This document shows, one piece after another, positions 14,001-26,000 of a DNA stretch of 64,000 bases. Within the stretch, counting starts at the first letter, position 1. The number at the start of each line of letters is the position of its first letter. The stretch lies in the NCBI GenBank assembly GCA_038503035.1, contig JAVSML010024699.1:1331755-1395754 (forward strand). The letters run 5' to 3'. The notes below the pieces were generated by a model, which was given only the letters and a program-made list of their open reading frames with translations, made no database searches and had not been told where the DNA came from. The position numbers and the translations under genes were made by a program. Source of the DNA: Crocodylus rhombifer. Lineage: Eukaryota > Chordata > Crocodylia > Crocodylidae.

Positions 14001-17000
14001 CTCTGCCTGGAGAACTGAATGAGGCATCAAAGTAGAGTGTCAAAGGAACATATCTTTGTAGTAACAAATAACACTCCTGAAACAATAATAAGAGAATTTG
14101 AAAGCAGAGAGAAAAATTAGCTCATACAGAAAGATAAAAATCATGTTTGTTACAAAAGTGGGTGGAAAATTTGCAGGGAATAGAATTGGTTTGAAAGCTG
14201 AACAATACACAAGTTATTTTAAAACAAAAGAAGAGGTAAAGAAAAGATTTATGACTAGAGAGAACTTTGAAGGGCTGAATATTATCATTAGTAGCAAATC
14301 TCTTAAAAAGCTATTTGACAAATGTGTTTACATATATATATAATTCAAATGGTGGCATTATCATTAGTGTGCGGCTAGCTAGCTCTCATTTTATGGTTTG
14401 ATCAGTGCTTTCCCTGCAGTATACAAAATGTGTTGGTTAGTAGCATAACAGCCATAGTTGGCTGTCCTCTACCAGCTGTCTTGTTTTTTTTTTTATATCA
14501 AATGTTATCTTGTATTTAAAGAAGGCTTCCTGTGTGACTATGTGGAAATTTTATTCTGCATTCCAACACTTCTGCAGATAGACTCTTTTTTTTTTTTTTT
14601 GTAATTATGGATGTCTGCCCATATGGGATTCCAATTTTGGGAGTTTCTGTCTGGCATATCTATGGGGTTGAAGGCATCCAACCCAAACACTTAGGTCAAT
14701 GAAGTTATTTCAGGAATTAATACATCCCACCAGTTAGTCTATTTTTAAATAATTTTTAAATATGTATAAATTCTTAGATACAAAAATTGAATTTGGCCTG
14801 ATAGACCCCTGGATTTAGGTAAATGACAGAAATAGAATGGAGCTAGAGGTGATAATCCAAATCAACAAGACAGGCAAAGAAGGTGTGGAGGTATTGTGTA
14901 AGCAATTAAGTGACTTGCTCAAGGTGACATAGCAGGTGCATGGTTAGCTTCAGATATAAAATACTTACCAATTTCAGTAGCCACTTTCTGCAGTTTTTCA
15001 AGTGTTCTACTTATCATAGCAATATTTAGCCCACGTCTTGCCAGCTACAAAAGAGGAATTTTTATAACTATTAAAATGATAGAAAGCCGTGTAATTTGCC
15101 CATTTGAGACTAAGTAAATCAGAGATCGATAGTATGACCTTTTATGAGCCTAAGCTCATTTTGGTGGTAAAAACCTGAAGTGACCCTCTCCATTTCACAG
15201 GCCTCTGGCAGTTGTTATATTTATCATGCAATGAATATGTTAATTGCATGATAAATTGTAACACTCCACACATTCAAAGACTTTATGGTAGGATCAAATG
15301 GCAAACAAGCCATGACGATGTTCAACATTTAATGGCTGGTTTGTACCTAGCTTTAAATTAAATTAGGGAGCAGCCTAAAAGTCCATGACACAGCCTCTCC
15401 ATGCCTAGTCCAGGGATCAGGCAGGGTCCCAAAACTGCATCAGCAGCAGCTCAGGGCTTTAAATAAAAAGTAGGGCTTTAAGTGTCCCTGGAAATGGGTA
15501 GCTCCCAATCTCCAGAGTTCCATGAGTGGGATCTGAGAATTTTTTTTTCTCTATCCTAAAAATCCCATGCACACCTAGCATGGCCAACTGCATGATTTTT
15601 GGGATCAGACATAAAATTATTCAGATCCCAATCACTCAATCATATTAACAGTTGCCAGAAGCCGCAGTAAAAAAAGATTCTATAATATGCAGTTACTTCC
15701 CCCATCAAAGCCATAGCTAAGCTCAAGACACAAGACATTAATTAAATTGCTCACAACTGCACATTCCCCCTTCCTTTATGATCCAGACTCATCATAAGAA
15801 AAAAGATACCAAACAACAATCAAAACAAAAACTTAGCCAAAAAGACACCCCCTTAGACATTTTCCGAAAGCTTCAAGGAACCTCCAGAAGGGCCTGGGTT
15901 CCACAGAACAGTCCCAGGGAAGCGTTCTGCCATAGAACTGACTTCCCCATGAGTTTAGCACAGCATGAATTTATAGGTCACCAAATCACTTTACAAAACA
16001 AAATTTCCTCGGTTTCTCCTTTGTGTTTTTCTTTGCTTTTTTTTGGACCCTGGGAAGTGGATTAAGTGGGTTATACTGGATGGCAATAAGGTCCTTTGGG
16101 AAAGTTTGAAAGGATTGGGACCTTATTCATAATATAGATCACATATATCCACAGCTTGGATGGGTGATTTTTTTAAAGTAAACTGAAGCAAGCAAACAAA
16201 AAAAATAAGCAGGACTGCAGTCAAAACTATAGGTACTGACAGATATGCAGACATGAATGTAGATTTACAGATGTGAAAGTTATTTAAAACAACAGTCTCT
16301 GTGTAATCAGAGCAGTATTACTGCATGTAGAACAAAGAGATAGCCCTTTTTTCTTGGGCTTGCTTTCTCGTCATCAGTCACAGCCTTATTCAGAGCCTGA
16401 GAGGCAGATATATGCCAACTTGCACAGTGTATGTTTTTGAGCAAGTAGAAGCTGCACTAGGGCTTGAGTGTGTGGGGAGAAGGGAGAGTTCAGTTGATGC
16501 TAAAAAGCTGCCCGTGAAAACAGAGGCAGAGTTAAATTAAAGTGCACAAAGATAAGGCCAACTTAATCTGAAAATACTAAGTTTGCTTAGAACAAGAAAC
16601 TAACTGACAGAGCCCACACACTGAAGAGCCATTCATTTCTCTAGCTGACTCCCTGCAATGCTTTCCCCTTAAACCTATTTGCGGGAAACAGTTTGTCCCA
16701 TTGAGCTTCCCTGAAACAATGAAAAGAATGTTAAGAAATAAGGACCTTTGTTTAAAAATTCGCTACATCAAGAGTATGAGGGGCAAATTGTCCATTAAAT
16801 ATATTGGACATGACCATTTGCATTTTCAGCACAAAGACCATTCTCACAGTTCCAAGCTTCCTGAGACCCTCTTACATAATTGTCCAGTGCTCCTAAGAGA
16901 CATGCAAACACTTAGACATTCTGGGGTTTCGAAAGCTCATTTTAAGGGCTGCATTTGAAGTACTCAGGAAGAGAACTCTAATTGTCTACGTACTGGCAAA

Positions 17001-20000
17001 TTTCCCTTTGTTCACAATAAGCTTGACTCAAGCTGTTTCCAATCCATTTGGAAGGCAACAGAGACATGGTCACTGTTTCCATAGCCACTCATTCTGAGTT
17101 GCAATTTGGGGATCACTTAGGAAGTGAGTTTTTTTAAAGCATTCAGATCTGGTATTACAATCGTCAACGTAATCATAAAGTTTCTACTTTGATAAGTTCT
17201 CTCTTTCTAATACACTTCACTAATATTGCTTACTGCAGCTTTGTGAAAAATGTAAATGATAGTGATTTGCATAGTTAAGATCTAGCACACCAAATTTCAA
17301 CAAAGAATGAATGGGCATTTTACATAATTCTAATAACTAATAGTCATTAGGGAAGAGTAGACATCCCTTGCTTTTGTATAATGAACTAAATGGAAATACA
17401 GAGTGACAGTAAGTATCTTTACTGTAACGGAGAGTAAAACCACTCTCATTGTAGATTATGATCTTAAAAATGCATTACACTAGCAAAAATAAGCTGGTTA
17501 AGTGACATGATACTGAAAAGGAATTTACCCTCAGTGTGGGCAAGAAGAATCTTACTTAAATGTATTCACTGGCCATCCACACCTAGGGCAAAATATTGTA
17601 TTAACTTTGTCTTAGTAAAAACATTTACCTGAAACATTTGCAAACCCAAAGACTCCTTCTAGGACACGTAAGGCTTCTGAGGCTAGAAAATGAAATTTCC
17701 CACTGTAGATAAAAGCCTATACTGGCTCCCAGCATTATACAATGTGAACCTGCTTGCATTAGGAAATCCTGACTCCCAGTGGCAAAAAATTAAAATGCTC
17801 TTGCTCCTAAAAGCCAAGACCATCATTACTGCCTCCAGTAGTAACAAACTGTTGTGCTACCAGAATGGCCGGATATGTATAAACAGAGCTAATAACAAAG
17901 AATCATCAGTCAGGACTCTTATTCTAGAGTACAGCGTAGACACTGTGCACAGAGCAATGCACTGAAAGACAAAAAATCTCTGTTTCTCTTGCTGTGCTTT
18001 CAGGAGCTGGAGCCACATGCACCACAGCATATAGATTTTGGGCCTCATTGGGTGCACATATATGTGCAATTAGTGCACATGAATAAACGGCGGAGCTTAT
18101 TGCTTTGGAGTTTTTTGCTCCTGGGTGCACTATCTGAACGTGGAGCCAGGTCGATCAGCCCCCGCAGGCAGCGGAGCCCCGGGGGTCAGCCTGCCTGCCC
18201 AACGCTGCTCCAACTGAGCTCAGTGTGCTGCAGAGGGGCTGGCTGGGGCACGGTGGTGCTTCAGTGTGGGGCTAGCCAGCAGGCAGCCCCTGCACTGAAG
18301 CACCTTCATGCCCCAGTCAACCAGGTAGCATCTACACGTGCACTACCGTGCTTGTATTGTAAGCACTTGTATTTACAAGTAGCACCCTGCTGCAGAGTTT
18401 ATTAGTTTTGTACAACCTAATAGGGGCACACATGTAGACGCCAAGAGGTTTACTCTGGAGCTAATTAGTCATCTCCACAGTAATGTATCATTTAGATGCA
18501 CACATTTTTGTGGAACTCCTGCAGTTATACATACAAACTGGTGATGATTAGGTGAGTCATGAGATAATAAATTTTAAAATCATCATATGATTTATGGAAA
18601 AGTTATAAAACCTATTTATATGATATTTCTTTCTTTCCACTCTCCATGTAGTGGCAATCCTAGAATGATTTGCGTATCTTGATCTAGTTCCTTTTCTTAA
18701 AGTTCAGACCTCTGAGATCCATTTGATTCAAATTTCTTCATTACTATTTGGTCCAAAAGAAATAGGTAAAGAAATGAAAATTGCAACTGTGAACTTGACC
18801 AGAAAAAGAAACAGATTCCAAAAAATTTCATTACTGTGTTTCCTTTAGCATCATCTGTGCAATAGACCTGAAATATTTCAGATGTCTGCAGTAGGAGTTA
18901 ATGAAGAAACCTGAAAGACTGTATAACAGAATCAACTGGGTGACTCAGACAGTAATTACATTTTCAATAGATTTTAAATGATATTATGCAAAGTTTTAAC
19001 AAGTGAGGAAAAGATTTTCCCCAAACATCAAAATCTATTAATGTAAACAAACAAATACGAGACACCTCTCTCATGGCATAATAAAACACTGCTCTGAACA
19101 ACTCAGATCAACTCCAGCATGTATAAAGATATTAAGCAGAAAAAGGAAAGCTGTAACATAAAAAATGCTTAGTGCAACAGGGCCAGTGAGCTCATAGAGG
19201 CCTGGGCTTTTAGGGTAGTGGTCCAGAGTCCAGGCTGACTATCTGTGCCATGACATCAAATTAGCAAACTAGAGATGTTAAGCCACAGATTTTACAGACA
19301 TATAAACCTAGTAAAGTTTGAGATTCTGAGCCAATGAGACTTACAGAAGCTGGTGGCTGGACTTCATCCCAGGGAAACAACACTGCCGAGGCTGCAAACT
19401 CACAAAGGCCAATGCCTTGACGTGCAAAATCTGTAGATAGGTCTCTACAAAGTCACTGAGATTTGACAGCAGTCCAACAAGCTGTGGCTGTTGATTCAGT
19501 AACTCTCCACATAGGTCTGTGCCTTGAGAACAGCTATGCCAGACCAAGGCTCTAAACAAATAAGCATGAGCCTTGACACGTTAAGGGCCCAGAACCAGAG
19601 ACCTCACAGAAATCTGTCTCTTGACATAAGTCCAGCGAGCTAGAGCTAATTACTCAGAGTCTCTGCCTCAACATCATCAACATCAGACTAGCCAGCTTGA
19701 GCAACTGAGCCAGGGGTTTGTTCTTTTTTAACATCAGTGCAGAACGATAGAAATACTGATCAAGAGACCTCACAGAAATCTAGTATTTCATATGATCCCA
19801 ACAGGTTAGGCATGCCCACCCAGAGATCTCACAGAGACCTGCACTTCTAGAATCCTAGAAAACAAAAGGCGCTGAATAATTGCCTTCAAGACCCTGAGCT
19901 TGACATCAGCACAGCAAGCTACATGTTCTGAGCCAGGGACCAGAAGGGATTCTAGGGCTTCACATAAGCCCAGCAAGCCAAAAGTGCTTGGTAAGTTCCC

Positions 20001-23000
20001 AGAGTCCTGTAGCTGGGTATAAACCCCACCAAAGCATGTGAAGCCTGCTGCAATTGCTGTGCAATTGACCCCTTGTGTGCATAGAAATGGTATGATCTGT
20101 AGGCAAAAGACAGGACCAAGCTCAATAATAATAATAATGAGGAACGTGAAAGTATAACAATAGATGCTTTTCTTTATATTTTTCATATCCAGTGCTCTTT
20201 ACAGGCATTAAGTACAATATTAACAACTCTAAAAGCATAACTTGGGTCCCCAAACCATGCCATTGCTTTGAAAACCATGCAGTTTTTAAGCTCGATTTTT
20301 TTTCTTTGCCTTTTTATTTTCATAGATTCATATAGTTTCAGGTCAGAGGAGACCATTACATCACCTAGAATAGGATTGTAAGATTTGAAGGGTCTTCCTG
20401 GACCTCAGAATCTAATTCCATCCATTTGCAGGTAACTGTTAACTAAAAAAACCCCCAAATTACCACTGCAAACCCTCACCCACAACTACCTGATGTCAGC
20501 AGGCTTTATATTTCAACCCTGTATCTAGTTCAATAACCTGTGTTGGGCTAAAGCATTTCTTACAGACCAGCATCCAGTTTTGATCGGAAAACACACAAGA
20601 TGCAGAACTACCCCTTTCCTTGGCAGTTTGTTCTAACACGTTATCATCCTCAGTCCTGTTAAGACTTGTGCCTTATTACTCATTTTATACATTTCATAGA
20701 CATTAGGACCATAAGATCATCGGGTCCAGCTCCCTGCCCAAAGGGCAGGAAGTCAGCAGGGGTCAAATGATCCCAGCAAGATAGGCATCCAAGTGTTTTT
20801 TGAAAGTATCCAGAGTAGGTGCTTGCATCACCTCCAGGGGGTGTCTATTCCAGGCCCTGGGGACTTGGACAGTAAAGAAGTGTTTTCATTTTGTCCAGCC
20901 TAAAACGGTCTTACAGGAGTTTATGATCATTGGACCTTGTCATCCCATGGAGTGCCCTGGTGAACAGATGTTCTCCCAGTTCCTGATGCACACCCCTTAT
21001 GTATTTATAGGCTGCCACCAAGTCACCCCTGAGCCTATGCTTTTCCAGGCTGAGGAGTCCTGTGTCTCTCAGCCTCTCTTCATAAGGCCTCTTGTCCTCT
21101 GCTCATTTGCGTTGCTCTCCTCTGGACTCTCTCAAGCTTCTCCACATCCTTTCTGAATTGCAGAGCCCAGAACTGGACACAGTACTCCAGTTGTGGTCTC
21201 ATCTACTGGTTCCAAAATCTCATGTCTCGTTCTGCTAGCTCAAAGAGCTCTTTATTGGCCAGCAAATATCACCTTATGAAACTACTTCTAAGTTTTGTTC
21301 TTGAAAAACTAAACAGATTAAGGTCACTCTCTATCAGGTATTTTCTCCAGCCTTTGGATAATTTTTGTCTCTTTTCTGCAGCCTTTGCAATTTTTCAGAA
21401 TGTTAAAAAAATGCTGATACCAGAACCTATGTTGTTTGAATGGGCCTGCGTAACAAATATTTCTGATTGCTCTGTACAGCTTTCCTGTCCTCATCATTCC
21501 CAATTCCACCAGACTTTATGATGTGCAAATATTATCAAAAGTTGTTTATATCTACTTCCAGATCACTGATGTAAAGGTTGGATGGCTTTAGCCATGGTAC
21601 GAGTCCCCATGGAACTTTGCTAGGCATACCCTCATTCAAAAACAGTCCCCACAACTGACAACTAAAGGCAGTCTTCGGACTTATGACACAAATGGTTCCT
21701 GGAAACCACATCTTAAGTCGAAACATTGTAACTCAGAACCGATTTTCTCATAAGAAACAATGTTACAAATGGGGGATTGATTCCTGAACCAAGGCCCAAT
21801 ACCCTATTTTCACCATAAATACCCCAGAATTTTATACTTGATCAATTATAGATGAGTAATATAGCTACATTAATGTATTTATATCGTAACTGGCAATCAT
21901 ATTGATTTGGAAGGACTTCTTTGAGGTGACTTTGCTGGACTTTTTGAAGGCCTCTTGGTTGGACTTGTTGAAGGGTTCTTGGCTGGAGCCTTCTCAGGAG
22001 TCTTGGCTGCAGGTTTTTCTGGAGTCTTGTCTGCTTTCCTAAAAAAAAGTGTCCAAAGAAGTTTGGACAGATGTTCTCCAGGGCGATGGGTGAGGCAACG
22101 AACTTGTTTGTTGGCATGGGTGGCATATCAGATTAAGCACTGTAAAGTCATGAAGTTGAAACAGGGTATTTCATAAAGTTGAAACAGGGTGTCAATTTAT
22201 AAACATTGTAAGTGCGAAACATTGTAACTTGAAATGGTGTAAGTCGAGGATTACCTGTACTTTTTAAGATCCATCAGCTAGCCAGTTCTTAAACTACTGT
22301 GCTTTGTGGGTAGAACATAGTGCTAATTTGTAATTAGAATGTCATGTAATACTAAGTCAGATATCTTCCAAACAATTACTATACCAACACTTACCTGTAT
22401 TAGCCAAAGTTGCATTCTTATAAAATCAAATTTAAGAGGACCTATTTTCTTTAAAATTATGTTGACTGTCATTCATTATTTCCTATCATTATTTTTTTTA
22501 ATCAATTGATACCTGTATCAACTTTTTCCATTATTTTCTTTGGAACCAGGAGGGCTAGAAAATTACTATTTTTAAATAAAAGAGGTTTCTTCCTATAATC
22601 ATTTGTTTCCAGGAGCTGGGATTTCAGTGAAACATGTTCTATCATGACACTTTCAATAAAACAACAATCTGGCAATACAATTAACTATTCATCCCTGGGA
22701 GGTAGGTAGATATTGTTATCCTAACTGTAAAACAGGGAAAATTGGGACAGAAAGATTAAGGCCAACATTTTCAGGCTTGTGAATTCAATGAGAGGTAATT
22801 GTGTCTGAGACACTTAATCTAAGGGCATTTACAGATGTGCTCTGGGAAGTGTGTGTGGTGGGGGGACCGGGGGCTGTAATTAGCACTTTTCCAAGAGCCA
22901 TGCTAATTAAAGCACTTGGAGCATCACATGTATTAGCATCCCTGCACTGAAAAATAGAGGTGAGCTTTAATCATCAGACAAGCTTTAGTTGAAGTGCCCC

Positions 23001-26000
23001 TGCTGCCATTTTTCAGGGTGGGGACACTAATACACAAGCATAGTAATTACCGTGTTCCAACAGACTCGATTAATTGAATCTATTCTGCCATGCTGTAATT
23101 ACAGTGTCAGAGCAGCTTCCCTGCATGTGTATAGGAGCTCTAAGTGACTTGTTCAAACCACAAAGTAGGTCAGTTTTAGAGCAGGGAACAGAATCCAGAG
23201 AAAATTGACTCTCTCACACCACATCCATTAGACATGGGATGCTCAATCCCTAGTTTGTGGGCCAGTTTTAGCCTGTGCCCCCATGTCATCTGGACGTCCC
23301 ACAGGTCCCAGAATCTGGTGGTGGGAGACTGATGACATGGAAGGCCAGGAGGAAGTGGTGTCAGCCCTCAGGATCTAATCCTGGTGTGTTGGGATGGGAA
23401 GGGGCAATGCCAGGCTCTCAGACCCAATCCCAGCCTGCAGGGGTGTGGGGGGGGGGGCAGCATCAGGCCCCAGGACCCAATCCTAGTGTGCTGGGGCAGG
23501 AAAGGGTGGTGCCCACCCATAGGGCCCACTCCTGGCTTTCAGGGCAGGGAGGGAGCTGTGCAGGGCCGTAGGGTTTGATCCTGACATGCAGAACTTGAGC
23601 CATTCCATGGACTGGCCGCTCCCCACTCATCTGCCAAAAAGTTGATCACCACTGCATTAGACTACACTGTCATGTCATTTCCTTAATTTTGAAATGGCAT
23701 GGCTGCTTCTGTTTGCAAGGTGCTGAGAGTTAAAATGAGTTATGCATGTACACTCAAGAAAATGAGATCCTTAGTGCAAGATCTATCTATAGGAAGATTT
23801 CACCAACTTGCAGTATATGGTCAGAAGGCTAGTAATTTCCCATCCATTAATCTTCATGCCCTTACCTTACCTCAAAGCAATATGCTTTTCCTATTCCATC
23901 TCCTGCTCCTGTGATTACTGTTAAAAGAAAAAAAAGCAATTAAATTTCTAACCTTCTCTTATCTTGTTTTTCTTTTCGTTCTTCAGCATTCCCTGCACAC
24001 CAGCATGCTAACATTCTGGGCTTAAATCACTGCAGTAAAGGTGTAAGCTGTAAGCTTTAGTCCTTATCCAAGGAATCTATTACCAATGACTAAATCTAGC
24101 ATACAGAAATTTTTGACTTAGCATTCCCCTTCAAGTGTGAGAAAAACATTCTGTAACAAGGTTGTTTCGTTCTAGACATTTCATTCATTCCATCGTGACT
24201 TTTTCGTCTAGAAATTCTTTTTATCACTTCCTATCACACCTTTCATCTTCAAAGCATTTAAACAACACTAATTAATCTTAATAACAGCTTAATTAATCTT
24301 AATAACAGATGCTGTATATTATCTCTATTTTAGAAGAGGAAACCAAATCCGAGATGAGCCAACTACCAAATTGTCCACAGTTAAGGAGGAGTTTCTTACA
24401 AAGACAGATTTTTTTTTTGCTTATCTGCCCATTATGGTAGCTTTGCATTTTCTCTGAGCCACCTAATGTTGACCCGTGATGAAGTGCACATATCAAATTA
24501 GATAAACTACTATTTTTTTTCTGAAGAAAAATTAGGCAAAATATTCTACTTTAGCTACCTCAAGAATAGCTTTTCAAAGGCACAAAGAGGCAGGTGGCTG
24601 TATAACACCATATAAAGTCATGAAAATTCTCTCTCCTGAAAATGTTGGTTTTACATCAAATTTACACAGCTCCCAGAGTTCCTTCCTCACACCAGCAAAC
24701 AACAAAAGGTACAATGAATGAATGAAACTGGACCTAACAGCTTTCTTTCCTTTCTCCCCCATGGACAAGACAGGAGCTACACTGTGTGAAAGGCCCTGGC
24801 CTCTTCCCCACTTTGCATTCCTAAGACCAACCAAGAGGAAACCTCTAGGTGGCCTGCAAGTTGCACGAGCAAGCATCATTCCCTAGTCTCCAGTTAGTAG
24901 AGTCCCAGTTGTCCATTAGGGAGCTGTTGTTGCCAGGAATCATCCCTTGCTTGCTACCATATCCCCCTGTGCCCTCCCCGCCCTCCCTTTCTTCATCTTC
25001 CCCTTTACCCTGCCCCTCATTTTTGCCTCTCTTCCTCCTCAGCTCCTCCTTCCCCACTGCTTTTGTAAACCCATCTCCACTATACCAGTTGCATTTCTTT
25101 GACTTTCTATCCCACCAGACCCTTAAAATACAGTATCTTCATTTTAGATAAGATAAAATACATGCTAACACCCCAAGCAGAATGCAGAGAACTGTGAAAG
25201 CAAATTTACCATTGGGATCAACCTGAACAATTCCCTGCCCAGCTGACATAGTGAATAGGATGGAAGGAGAAATGGGAACATAAAAGGATTTTGTTTTACA
25301 TGAGTCTCTGAGAAATGTGGATTTGAGCAATCTAAATGATGTGGGAAACCAGGGAAACAGCACTGATTTTAAAATATTTTAAGGCCTAGAATAGTTATTA
25401 CTATACACACACATTACTCTCCTATTTCATAAGCAATCCAGAATACTTCAACAAAGCAAGAAGTGGTTTGATAAGCTTTTCAGTAGCCTGGCAGTTAGAA
25501 AGCAATAACCTATTAGGAAAAAAGCAGCACTTGAAAAATTCCTCGTTTTGTAAGAGGTAATGAATTGTTAAAATAAACTCAACAATTTCACTGAGACCAG
25601 CAGACTTGAAAGTTCATAAAGGAAAGAAAGAATAACTTTTCCGTTGATGTTAATGGCAAACACTATTAATGTCAACAGAAGCAGGCTTTCACCAGAAAAC
25701 TACCTGGTCACCCCAAAACCCATGCCTTCAGATCCTCAGAATAGGGCTTACATGCTCTTTCAATGGTGCCTGACCATTGTGCTGACCCCTCACAAAGGGG
25801 GGGAAAATTTACTAGTAAAATATGACATACTGCCACGTGTTTTACTTCCTCAAAAGCCATGGGAGCTGAAGCTTATGCCTATAATCTGGGGGGTGGGGGT
25901 GAGTGTTCTCTGTGATCAGAGACGTAGGGAAGGATGTCTTGCATCCAAAGGCTTGTTTAACTTCACCCCAACTACATAGTCAGTCCAATAGAAGAAATCC

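Larger units (their letters stand above)
11163..14968. other. HSD17B3 intron 3
   Basis: Holds the reverse CR1 at 11.7-12.7 kb and a decayed MITE near 13.6 kb; T-runs at 14.5-14.6 kb. Otherwise nothing seen. Confidence 0.7.
15045..23870. other. HSD17B3 intron 2
   Basis: Longest HSD17B3 intron inside the window (8.8 kb). Holds a family-1 MITE, the diverged repeat array at 19.6-20.0 kb, the nested CR1/CR1/Tigger stack at 20.3-22.6 kb, a family-3 MITE and a hAT element. 15.1-18.0 kb shows nothing I recognise. Confidence 0.7.

Noticed and set aside
25202..25250. Possible cryptic exon in HSD17B3 intron 1 (minus strand): polypyrimidine-CAG acceptor, about 34 bases, then G|GTAAAT donor
   Set aside because: 34 bases would break the frame between exons 1 and 2, which already join perfectly, and the sequence matches no part of the protein.
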